A stretch of DNA of 32,461 nt from Bacteroides acidifaciens (GTDB taxonomy: Bacteria > Bacteroidota > Bacteroidia > Bacteroidales > Bacteroidaceae), in the NCBI RefSeq assembly GCF_024623065.1, contig NZ_JANJZR010000052.1, forward strand, positions 1 to 32,461, given 5' to 3'. The notes below the pieces were generated by a model. That model was not told the DNA's origin, made no database searches, and saw only the letters and a list, made by a program, of their open reading frames with translations. Position 1 is the stretch's first letter; each line of letters begins with the position of its first letter. Positions 1 through 7,407 of this stretch are shown piece after piece. Position numbers and translations under genes: made by a program.

Positions 1-1
1 C

Positions 2-70
2 TGTTGTTGTGAGCAGCAGCATGACGGAGACTATGTGACGAATAAAAACAGGTCGGTAAAGCCTATCTAA
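2..70 (+). CDS. Possible 3' end of an upstream gene (partial)
   Basis: Frame 2 is open from the window edge to a TAA at 68-70, giving about 22 codons that end in ...NKNRSVKPI. It could be the C-terminus of a gene lying mostly outside the window. It is too short to recognise, and no terminator hairpin follows it. Chance openness over 22 codons is quite possible. Confidence 0.22.
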   Translation, partial: CCCEQQHDGDYVTNKNRSVKPI

Positions 71-128
71 CATAATCCCAGGAAAATTTAAACAGGCTCT
101 TAATCCCGGAAAAATGGAAATTAATTCT

Positions 129-136
129 TATCTTTG
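129..136 (+). promoter_or_regulatory. Bacteroides -7 promoter box for the transaldolase gene
   Basis: TATCTTTG matches the Bacteroides primary-sigma -7 consensus TAnnTTTG. It lies 34 nt before the ATG at 171, leaving a short A-rich leader. No convincing -33 TTTG is visible at the usual distance. Confidence 0.65.
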
Positions 137-170
137 ACTATTAGATAGTTAACCATTAAAAATTAGAAGT

Positions 171-827
171 ATGAAGTTTTTTATTGACACGGCCAATTTG
201 GAGCAGATTCAAGAGGCGTATGACCTCGGAGTACTTGACGGAGTGACTACCAACCCTTCGCTGATGGCGAAAGAAGGTATCAAAGGTGTGCAAAACCAGC
301 GTGAACATTACGTCAAGATATGTAAGATTGTGGATGGCGATGTGAGTGCAGAAGTAATAGCGACCGATTATGAAGGGATGATTCGTGAAGGTGAAGAACT
401 TGCTGCACTTGACCCGCATATTGTAGTGAAAGTGCCTTGTATTGCTGATGGAATTAAGGCTATCAAATATTTCACGGAAAAAGGGATTCGTACCAATTGT
501 ACATTGGTCTTCTCCGTGGGGCAAGCATTGCTGGCTGCCAAAGCTGGAGCTACTTATGTCTCTCCTTTCATAGGTCGGTTGGATGATATCTGCGGGAATG
601 GGGTAAGACTTGTCGGTGATATTGTACGTATGTATCGCACATATGACTATAAGACACAGGTACTGGCAGCATCTATCCGTAATACCAAGCATATAATCGA
701 TTGTGTGGAGGTAGGGGCGGATGTGGCTACTTGTCCGTTGGGTGCCATCAAAGGATTACTTAATCATCCGTTGACAGATGCGGGATTGAAAAAATTCCTG
801 GAAGATTACAGGAAAGTGAATGGTTGA
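171..827 (+). CDS. talC: Transaldolase, TalC / fructose-6-phosphate aldolase-like family
   Basis: This is a cytosolic 218-residue TIM-barrel class I aldolase of the short transaldolase family, which exchanges dihydroxyacetone units between sugar phosphates in the non-oxidative pentose phosphate pathway. The N-terminus MKFFIDTANLEQI and the GVTTNPSL motif (about 24-31) are family signatures. Lys87 in VVKVPC is the expected Schiff-base lysine. Two positions that separate E. coli FSA (Gln59, Tyr131) from true transaldolases are Glu61 (SAEV) and Phe133 (VSPFIGRLDD) here, both the transaldolase state. Length is normal for the family. It has its own promoter box and ends at a strong terminator, so it is monocistronic and probably unrelated to the PUL. 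A family-based database name may call it fructose-6-phosphate aldolase, but the residues favour transaldolase. Confidence 0.93.
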   Translation: MKFFIDTANLEQIQEAYDLGVLDGVTTNPSLMAKEGIKGVQNQREHYVKICKIVDGDVSAEVIATDYEGMIREGEELAALDPHIVVKVPCIADGIKAIKYFTEKGIRTNCTLVFSVGQALLAAKAGATYVSPFIGRLDDICGNGVRLVGDIVRMYRTYDYKTQVLAASIRNTKHIIDCVEVGADVATCPLGAIKGLLNHPLTDAGLKKFLEDYRKVNG

Positions 828-852
828 GTGTAAATACAATCCCATTATGTAG

Positions 853-897
853 GTGAATATCCATGAAAGTAATCTCTTCAGGATATTCACTTTTTTT
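853..897 (+). terminator. Intrinsic terminator after the transaldolase gene
   Basis: A perfect 10-bp stem, GTGAATATCC (853-862) with GGATATTCAC (881-890), can extend by four more pairs past a bulged A and is followed by seven T (891-897). The right arm and T-run overlap the last codons of the convergent HTCS gene, which ends at 887. The minus-strand reading has no T-run, so it should act mainly on the plus strand. Confidence 0.85.
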
Positions 898-3800
898 CTT
901 TTTGTTTCTTTTTATATTGAGTTGGTGTTTCTCCCGTATACTGTTTGAAAGCGGTACTGAAGTAACGCGAGGTGGTGAATCCTACTTTTTCGGCAATTTC
1001 GGTAAAAGACATTTCTGTACTGGTAATTAACATCATGGCTTTCTCCATACGGAATTTATTGATATATTCATTGGCTCCCATAGCTGTCAGGGCTTTCAAC
1101 TTGTTGTAGAGCGAAGCACGACTCATACCTATCTCTTTGCATATAAAGGTAATATCTAAGTGGTTATTGTCTAAATTTTCTTGAATAAGTTTATTCAGCT
1201 TTAACAAGAATGTTTCGTCTGCCTGGCTGAAAGTACATTCTTCCGGTGTGGGGATCAATCCTGTATTCAGATATCTTTTTTTGGTCGATTCTCGGTTTCT
1301 TAAACGATTGCGGATAAGTTCCATTAACATTTCTATCTCAAAAGGTTTGGTCAGATAGGCATCCGCTCCATTTTTGTAACCGCTTAACTGACTTTGTTTG
1401 TCATCTCTTGCTGTCAGTAGAAGAATGGGGATATGGCTGATGGTAATATCTTCCTTGATATTTCTACAAAGTTCATATCCATTCATTCTTGGCATCATCA
1501 CATCACTGACAATGATGTCCGGAGTATGACTTTTTATAAGTTGTAGAGCTTCTATACCATCTGCGGCAATTATTATCCGCTTAAAGTATTCTCTCAGTGA
1601 ACTTTTAAGGAAATCAGTCAGGTCGGGATTATCATCTACTACCAAAATGGTATAGGGAGTTGTATCGAAATTATCTCCATCGGGTGTTATATCGTTGTCA
1701 TCATCACTGATCAGTTCGTTCAAATAGGCTTTAGGTTGGCAGATAATCTCTTCTGTTTCTTGTTTTTGAGGAAGTTCAAAAAAGAAAGTGGCACCGGCTT
1801 CGTGATTATTACGGGCTCCGATAGAACCGCCATGTAATTCAACCAGAATTTTGGAATAAGATAGTCCGATACCTGTTCCGCTTTGTTCGCCCGTTCCTTG
1901 ATAAAAACGGGTAAATAGTTTTTGTGTATCTACTTGTTGTAAGCCGCAACCTTGGTCGGTAATGGAAATACGTACTTTTTTCTTTGCAGAAAGTAGTTCC
2001 GACTTGATGATAATTTCCGTGTCTTTAGGACTATGTTTCAATGCATTGATAAGTAGGTTACTTAGAATGATTTCACATTTATCTTTATCAAAACTTACCA
2101 TGTCAATGCATGGATCGAGGCAGTAATGAATTTGTATATTCTTTGCTTCTCCTTCACTGACAAAATCTTGTGATACTTGTTTGATCCATTCGTTAAGTGG
2201 GTAGGGATGTATAAGCAACTTACTTTCTCCTACCTCCATCTTGCGGACGTCGAGTACCATATTGAGCAGATTCTTCATCCGTTGAGACTGTCGGTAAATA
2301 GCTTTTAACGATAAGTATTGGGAATCTGCCGATGATAAAGATTTCAGAATACGGTTAAGAGGAGCGTGAATCAGTGTCAGCGGAGTACGCAGTTCATGAC
2401 TGATGTTGATCAGGAAACGCACTTTTTCTTCATACACTTGTTGTTCATGCTCCTTCATGGCCCACTTCAACTTGTTTTCTTTTCGTTTCAATGTTCTTCG
2501 AAATGTTTCAATAATCATTCCGGTAATGAACAAGGCGCAGCTTAACATAAACCACCACGTACGGTACCAAGGAGGGAGTACGGTCAGTTCCAGTATCCGC
2601 TGACCGGGAATCCAATTGCCGTCTTTTGCTGTGCAGGAAGTGATAATCTGATAATCACCAGGTGGAAGTGAACGAATGACTAATTCCGGGTTGTATGATT
2701 CGAACTGTTGGTCGTTCAGACCTTGTATCTGATATCGATATACTTTTTGCCTGAAAATATCCTCCTCTTTTGACATGATGCGGATACTTATGTTGCTGTT
2801 CCAAGGAACGGAAAGCCCGGGTGGATTACCGTTTAATTCGTTGTTGGCCGATTCTCCGTTGACAATTACATCCGATAACTGTAACTTGGGTAATTCGGAG
2901 ACGGCCGGAAGCAGATTGCGGTTGATGTGTAGTAACCCTTTAACACCTCCCATGTAAATATCTCCGTGTCTACTAAGTAGGCGCGGTTTGGAAAGATATT
3001 CGTTTTGTATGGCACCGTCCGATTCGCCGAACAATACAAATTTCTTCTCTTTGATCAGCCATGCGAAAAGCATATCGTTTGTGCCAATCCATACTTTCCC
3101 TTGTTGGTCACATGCGATAAGTGTTACTTCCGTAAACAGTGAGGTGGTAAAAGGGGTACGTACTTTAGTAACTGAATTGTAATGAATCAATCCGTAATTG
3201 CTTCCTATCCAGAAATCACCGTTTTCGTCACGTGCAACGGAATTAATAATTGTATCTTTGAAACAACGGAACAGGGATGTCAGACGGTTGTTTTCTTTAT
3301 CCAATTCATATATGTGCTTTATATCGTTCAGATAGGTATATTTTTCATGGTTGGTGATAGGCAGAAGAGTACCGATGATGTCTTCTCCTTCCTGTTCGGT
3401 GACTATTTGGAAAGTATGTTTATTCAGGTCATATTGATAAACATGGTCACTGAGCAATAACACATTATCCGGACTATTTTGATATAGATTGACCGTTTTA
3501 CCCCGATTGCAAAGACGAGTAGTCGTTTGGGCATCTATAATTGTAAATGGTTGCTTCTTTCCGGTAGACGGATCAAAGACAAATACTCCTTGTGAGAAAA
3601 GTGAAATCAATAATTTACCTGGGATGAATTGACAGATAGATGCTACTTTATCTTCCCATGTCGATAAATAATGTGTAAATTTTTCCGTGATAGGATTGAA
3701 AAGATTGATACCACCGCCATCTGTTCCAATCCAGATTTTATCGTCGGATTGTTGATAAAGACAGAGAACTGTACTATTGCTTAAACCACGATTGTTGCCC

Positions 3801-4834
3801 GGCATGACATCGGTATAAGTCACCATTGATACTTCGCGGATACTGATTAGGCCGTTTCGGATACTTCCTGCCCACATATTGTTGTTGTAGTCGTTGTAGA
3901 GGCTGAGGATGGAATTGGCCGGTAATGAATAGTTTGCTCTGCCAGGGATATGTTCTAATAAGGAGAAACGTCCGGTTTCCGGTTCTAAGATATTAATTCC
4001 GCCGCCATCTGTTCCGATCCATAGTTTGTTTTCCCGTTCGGCAAGGCTAAGTATGACATTGTTGCTTAAAGAAGAATTACGGGTAGTGTACGAAGCTAAT
4101 TGTTTCCCGTTTCGGTCGAAGCAGTAAAGGCCACTGTTGTATGGGGCAATCCATATTCGTTTTTTCGAGTCGATGATCAGGCTCATAATTTCTTTCCCAC
4201 AGTCAAAAGGAGGGCGTTTGTATTTTCCGGTTTTCAAGTTAAGCAGGAGTATCCCTTGCCAGCGGCTGCAACAAAGTACGGTTTCCTCGTCCCAAAGGCT
4301 GAGCGTCGTAATGTTGAAATTCTTGATATTCGTAGGTTGGTTGAATTCCTGTATCAGACGGAAAGAATTGTTTTGGTAACTATAAAAGTAAATCTTGTTT
4401 TTGACTCCGAATAGTAGTCCGTCTTGGGTAGGACAAGCAGAATAAGCGATGATGCTTTTCCCTTCATCGTCAGTTGGTAAGTAGAAGTCATCACTTTGCC
4501 GTTGGTAACGTGCCACTCCTTTGTCTGTCAGAATCCAAACATTGTTTTGTTGATCTTCTACAATCTGATGGATGAGATCATGAGGTAAAGAATGCGAATC
4601 GTCTGCATGGTGAATATATTTTTTCAGTTCATGACCGTCAAACCGTCCTAAGCCGGAACGGGTACCTATCCATATGAATCCTTGTTCATCTGTAAGGATG
4701 CATCGTACGGTGGAAGGAAGCCCTTCTTTTAAAGAAATTTGTTTGTAATAATAATGTCCTGCCTGTAGGGGAAGCGCACCGGCTATCTGCATGACAAATA
4801 CTATACATAGGATGATATATAATTTTATTTTCAT
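887..4834 (-). CDS. Hybrid two-component system regulator (HTCS), candidate PUL regulator
   Basis: This 1315-residue inner-membrane protein combines sensor kinase and transcription factor. A signal peptide (1-25) leads a periplasmic Reg_prop beta-propeller with repeated WIGT-type blades (about 30-640), a Y_Y_Y domain (about 685-755) and a membrane helix near 760-778. Inside the cell follow HisKA with the phospho-acceptor His813 (ISHELRTP), HATPase_c with N-box (about 923-935), DQGCGL and GTGIGL, a receiver domain with Asp1067/Asp1068, phospho-acceptor Asp1111 and Lys1163, and an AraC-type DNA-binding domain (about 1215-1310). All catalytic motifs are intact. HTCS proteins bind PUL-derived oligosaccharides and activate adjacent susC/susD operons. 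Here the regulator is separated from its presumed PUL by the divergent kinase-murU pair. The minus-strand box at 4859-4866 is its likely promoter. The ligand cannot be inferred from sequence. Confidence 0.96.
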   Translation of the reverse strand: MKIKLYIILCIVFVMQIAGALPLQAGHYYYKQISLKEGLPSTVRCILTDEQGFIWIGTRSGLGRFDGHELKKYIHHADDSHSLPHDLIHQIVEDQQNNVWILTDKGVARYQRQSDDFYLPTDDEGKSIIAYSACPTQDGLLFGVKNKIYFYSYQNNSFRLIQEFNQPTNIKNFNITTLSLWDEETVLCCSRWQGILLLNLKTGKYKRPPFDCGKEIMSLIIDSKKRIWIAPYNSGLYCFDRNGKQLASYTTRNSSLSNNVILSLAERENKLWIGTDGGGINILEPETGRFSLLEHIPGRANYSLPANSILSLYNDYNNNMWAGSIRNGLISIREVSMVTYTDVMPGNNRGLSNSTVLCLYQQSDDKIWIGTDGGGINLFNPITEKFTHYLSTWEDKVASICQFIPGKLLISLFSQGVFVFDPSTGKKQPFTIIDAQTTTRLCNRGKTVNLYQNSPDNVLLLSDHVYQYDLNKHTFQIVTEQEGEDIIGTLLPITNHEKYTYLNDIKHIYELDKENNRLTSLFRCFKDTIINSVARDENGDFWIGSNYGLIHYNSVTKVRTPFTTSLFTEVTLIACDQQGKVWIGTNDMLFAWLIKEKKFVLFGESDGAIQNEYLSKPRLLSRHGDIYMGGVKGLLHINRNLLPAVSELPKLQLSDVIVNGESANNELNGNPPGLSVPWNSNISIRIMSKEEDIFRQKVYRYQIQGLNDQQFESYNPELVIRSLPPGDYQIITSCTAKDGNWIPGQRILELTVLPPWYRTWWFMLSCALFITGMIIETFRRTLKRKENKLKWAMKEHEQQVYEEKVRFLINISHELRTPLTLIHAPLNRILKSLSSADSQYLSLKAIYRQSQRMKNLLNMVLDVRKMEVGESKLLIHPYPLNEWIKQVSQDFVSEGEAKNIQIHYCLDPCIDMVSFDKDKCEIILSNLLINALKHSPKDTEIIIKSELLSAKKKVRISITDQGCGLQQVDTQKLFTRFYQGTGEQSGTGIGLSYSKILVELHGGSIGARNNHEAGATFFFELPQKQETEEIICQPKAYLNELISDDDNDITPDGDNFDTTPYTILVVDDNPDLTDFLKSSLREYFKRIIIAADGIEALQLIKSHTPDIIVSDVMMPRMNGYELCRNIKEDITISHIPILLLTARDDKQSQLSGYKNGADAYLTKPFEIEMLMELIRNRLRNRESTKKRYLNTGLIPTPEECTFSQADETFLLKLNKLIQENLDNNHLDITFICKEIGMSRASLYNKLKALTAMGANEYINKFRMEKAMMLITSTEMSFTEIAEKVGFTTSRYFSTAFKQYTGETPTQYKKKQKEKK

Positions 4835-4858
4835 GAACGTAGATCAGGTAAACAAAAA

Positions 4859-4866
4859 CAAAGATA
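4859..4866 (-). promoter_or_regulatory. Bacteroides -7 box for the HTCS gene
   Basis: The plus strand reads CAAAGATA, which is TATCTTTG on the minus strand, 24 nt before the HTCS start at 4834. It is arranged divergently from the box at 4941-4948. Confidence 0.6.
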
Positions 4867-4940
4867 ATACATTCGGATGAATATTGAATAAAATGATATA
4901 GAGTTTTGAGCAAAGATGATATTAATTTATCTATAATCTT

Positions 4941-4948
4941 TATCTTTG
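4941..4948 (+). promoter_or_regulatory. Bacteroides -7 box for the kinase-murU operon
   Basis: TATCTTTG lies 17 nt before the ATG at 4966, so the 5' leader would be only about 10-14 nt. The box sits downstream of a longer in-frame TTG (4906), which argues that the TTG is not the start. It forms a divergent pair with the HTCS box about 75 bp away. Confidence 0.65.
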
Positions 4949-4965
4949 CTCGAAAATGTACGACT

Positions 4966-6396
4966 ATGATTACCGAAGAACTACAGAAACTATATCAGGA
5001 ATATACGGGAGTTCCCGCAGAGAATATAACAGAATTACCATCTTCCGGTTCCAACCGCCGCTACTTCCGGCTGACAGGTGCGAAAACCCTGATCGGCGTA
5101 TGTGGCACGTCTGTCGAGGAGAATGATGCTTTCCTTTATATGGCAGCCCATTTCCGCAAGTCCGGCCTGCCTGTACCCGAAGTTCATATCGTTTCCGAAA
5201 ATAAGAGTTACTATCTTCAGGAGGATTTGGGAGATACTCTTTTGTTTCATGCAATCGAGAAAGGACGTGCTACCAGCGTATTTTCCGAAGAGGAAAAAGA
5301 GTTGCTCCGCAAGACGGTCCGTTTGCTTCCTGCCATACAGTTTGCCGGAGCTGACGGCTTCGACTTTTCCCGTTGCTATCCGCAGCCGGAGTTCAATCAG
5401 CGTTCTATCCTTTGGGATTTGAATTACTTCAAATATTGTTTCCTTAAGGCTACCGGCATGGAATTTCAGGAAGATAAACTGGAGGACGACTTTCAGAAGA
5501 TGAGTGATGTGCTGCTGCGCAGTTCTTCCGCTACTTTTATGTACCGCGATTTTCAGAGCCGCAATGTGATGATCAAAGACGGTGAGCCGTGGTTTATCGA
5601 CTTTCAGAGCGGACGAAAAGGGCCGTTCTATTATGATGTCGCTTCTTTCTTGTGGCAGGCAAAGGCGAAGTATCCCGATAGTCTCCGTCAGGAATTGCTG
5701 AAGGAGTATATCGATGCCCTGCGCAAATATCAGCCTATCGACGAGCCCTATTTCTATAGTCAGCTTCGTCATTTTGTTCTTTTCCGCACGTTGCAAGTGC
5801 TCGGAGCTTACGGTTTCAGGGGGTATTTTGAGAAGAAACCTCATTTTATCCAGAGTGTTCCTTTTGCTATCCAGAACCTGCGTGACTTGCTCAAAGAGGC
5901 GTACCCTGAATACCCGTATCTTTGCAATGTGCTACGCGAACTTACCGAACTCAAGCAATTCACCGACGATCTCAAGAAACGGCAGCTTACCGTCAAAGTG
6001 ATGAGTTTTGCTTATAAGAAAGGGATTCCCGATGATCCTACCGGTAATGGCGGCGGTTATGTCTTTGACTGCCGTGCCGTGAACAATCCCGGTAAGTACG
6101 AACGCTACAAACCTTTCACGGGACTGGACGAACCGGTGATCAGTTTTCTCGAAGAAGATGGTGAAATTCTCCGTTTCCTCGACTCTGTCTATGCGTTGGT
6201 AGATGCTTCGGTGAAGCGATATATGGAACGTGGCTTCAGTAATTTGTCCGTTTGCTTCGGCTGTACCGGAGGACAGCATCGTTCGGTTTATTCGGCGCAG
6301 CATCTGGCAGAGCACCTGAACCGCAAATTTGGCGTGAAAGTGGAGCTGGTGCACCGCGAACAGAATATAGAACGTACTTTTGAGGCAACTGTGTAA
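4966..6396 (+). CDS. APH-fold sugar kinase (AmgK-like) fused to a RapZ-type C-terminal domain
   Basis: This is a 476-residue cytosolic two-domain protein. Residues 1 to about 320 are an aminoglycoside-phosphotransferase/choline-kinase fold, with the catalytic loop YRDFQSRN (Asp195, Asn200) and the metal-binding IDFQSGR (Asp212). AmgK, which phosphorylates MurNAc and GlcNAc at the anomeric carbon in peptidoglycan recycling, has this fold. Residues about 341-473 resemble the C-terminal domain of RapZ/YvcJ, with the motif CFGCTGGQHRSV near 430-440; in E. coli RapZ that domain binds the small RNA GlmZ and glucosamine-6-phosphate. The RapZ P-loop ATPase domain is absent. I chose ATG 4966 over an upstream TTG because the promoter box lies between them. 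The stop codon overlaps the murU start by one base, implying translational coupling. AmgK function is inferred from fold and neighbour; an antibiotic-resistance role is unlikely. Confidence 0.85.
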   Translation: MITEELQKLYQEYTGVPAENITELPSSGSNRRYFRLTGAKTLIGVCGTSVEENDAFLYMAAHFRKSGLPVPEVHIVSENKSYYLQEDLGDTLLFHAIEKGRATSVFSEEEKELLRKTVRLLPAIQFAGADGFDFSRCYPQPEFNQRSILWDLNYFKYCFLKATGMEFQEDKLEDDFQKMSDVLLRSSSATFMYRDFQSRNVMIKDGEPWFIDFQSGRKGPFYYDVASFLWQAKAKYPDSLRQELLKEYIDALRKYQPIDEPYFYSQLRHFVLFRTLQVLGAYGFRGYFEKKPHFIQSVPFAIQNLRDLLKEAYPEYPYLCNVLRELTELKQFTDDLKKRQLTVKVMSFAYKKGIPDDPTGNGGGYVFDCRAVNNPGKYERYKPFTGLDEPVISFLEEDGEILRFLDSVYALVDASVKRYMERGFSNLSVCFGCTGGQHRSVYSAQHLAEHLNRKFGVKVELVHREQNIERTFEATV

Positions 6397-7148
6397 TGAA
6401 AGCAATGATATTTGCAGCCGGGTTGGGTAGCCGGCTGAAACCACTGACCGATACGATGCCCAAAGCTCTTGTTCCCGTGGCCGGACGTCCGATGCTGGAG
6501 CATGTGATTTTGAAACTGAAAGCTTCCGGTTTTACCGAAATAGTGATTAATATCCATCATTTCGGTGAGCAGATTATTGATTTTCTGAAAGCTAACAATG
6601 ATTTCGGACTGACGTTGCATATTTCCGACGAACGGGACCTGCTGCTCGATACGGGGGGAGGAATCAGAAAAGCCCGTCGATTCTTTGAAAATTCCGATGA
6701 ACCCTTCCTTGTGCATAATGTGGATATTCTTTCGGATATGAATCTGAAAGAACTATATGACTTTCATTTGCGGAACGGAAGTGTAGCTACCTTGCTCGCC
6801 AGTCGCCGTAAAACTTCCCGTTATCTGCTTTTTGATGTGGAACGAAGATTGCGCGGATGGATCAACAAAGATACGGGACAGGTGAGGCCCGAAGGTTTCC
6901 TATATGATGAGTCGCTGTATAGAGAGTATGCCTTTAGCGGTATCCATGTTTTTTCGCCTGCTGTCTTCCAGTTGATGGAAGTGCCGTGCTGGGAAGGCAA
7001 GTTCTCTATTATGGACTTTTATCTGGCTACCTGCGGGCAAACGGATTATTGCGGTTATCTTACGGAAAAGTTGGAACTGATTGATATCGGCAAGCCGGAG
7101 ACGTTGGCACGGGCGGAAGAGTTTTTAAGAGAGAATATAGTATCATGA
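6396..7148 (+). CDS. murU: MurU-like sugar-1-phosphate nucleotidyltransferase
   Basis: This is a 250-residue NTP_transferase-family protein. The N-terminal signature GLGSRLKPLTDTMPKALVPV (about 9-28) binds the nucleotide, and LDTGGGI and HNVDILSD supply sugar- and metal-binding positions, with the NVD in the place expected for the metal aspartate. Length and the GRPMLEH / DTGGGI pattern fit MurU (MurNAc-1-phosphate uridylyltransferase), which is shorter than GlmU or RmlA and lacks an acyltransferase tail. Its ATG shares one base with the stop of the kinase gene, so the two are probably made together, as an AmgK-MurU route from MurNAc to UDP-MurNAc requires. A mannose- or glucose-1-phosphate transferase is the alternative. 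A strong terminator follows. Confidence 0.82.
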   Translation: MKAMIFAAGLGSRLKPLTDTMPKALVPVAGRPMLEHVILKLKASGFTEIVINIHHFGEQIIDFLKANNDFGLTLHISDERDLLLDTGGGIRKARRFFENSDEPFLVHNVDILSDMNLKELYDFHLRNGSVATLLASRRKTSRYLLFDVERRLRGWINKDTGQVRPEGFLYDESLYREYAFSGIHVFSPAVFQLMEVPCWEGKFSIMDFYLATCGQTDYCGYLTEKLELIDIGKPETLARAEEFLRENIVS

Positions 7149-7174
7149 GTATATTCGGGTAATTAGAGTTAATG

Positions 7175-7217
7175 AAAGGCGGAGATATTCGGAAACGGAT
7201 ATTGCCGCCTTTTTTTT
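7175..7217 (+). terminator. Intrinsic terminator after murU
   Basis: AAAGGCGG (7175-7182) pairs with CCGCC plus T (7205-7212), with further ATAT pairing inside the stem, and is followed by an eight-T run (7210-7217). It separates the murU operon from the PUL promoter region. Confidence 0.88.
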
Positions 7218-7220
7218 GTC

Positions 7221-7290
7221 TCGAAAGTTGTCTGATAATGTCTGTTGACCTCGAAAAATGCGATAAAATGGACTATTTTAGACATTTTTG
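7221..7290 (+). promoter_or_regulatory. Candidate HTCS operator region upstream of the PUL
   Basis: This 70-bp stretch lies 47-116 bp before the -7 box at 7337 and carries helically phased repeats. TCGAAA occurs at 7221 and 7251, 30 bp apart. GACTATTTTA (7271) is followed directly by GACATTTTTG (7281). AAAAATG (7254-7260) and CATTTTT (7283-7289) form an inverted pair. AraC-family activators commonly bind repeats in this position. Operator function is inferred from repeats and position only. Confidence 0.35.
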
Positions 7291-7336
7291 GAAGAATCAT
7301 AGCCAAAATCGAACATCTTAAATCTTAGATATAACC

Positions 7337-7344
7337 TAAATTTG
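7337..7344 (+). promoter_or_regulatory. Bacteroides -7 box for the PUL
   Basis: TAAATTTG matches TAnnTTTG, 63 nt before the GH18 start at 7408. No clear -33 TTTG lies at the right distance, which would fit a promoter that needs an activator. Confidence 0.5.
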
Positions 7345-7407
7345 TGGCAGTGAATGTCAGGAAAGACTTCGCTACTTATATAAAAGGTAATCTTAATTAA
7401 TAAACTT

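Noticed and set aside
4906..4965. Earlier in-frame TTG start for the kinase gene, adding 20 residues
   Set aside because: A TATCTTTG box lies between it and the ATG, the extra residues have no family similarity, and the ATG at 4966 starts a normal N-terminus.
4966..6000. Aminoglycoside resistance phosphotransferase
   Set aside because: Fold similarity only. The RapZ fusion, MurU coupling and chromosomal housekeeping context point to sugar metabolism.
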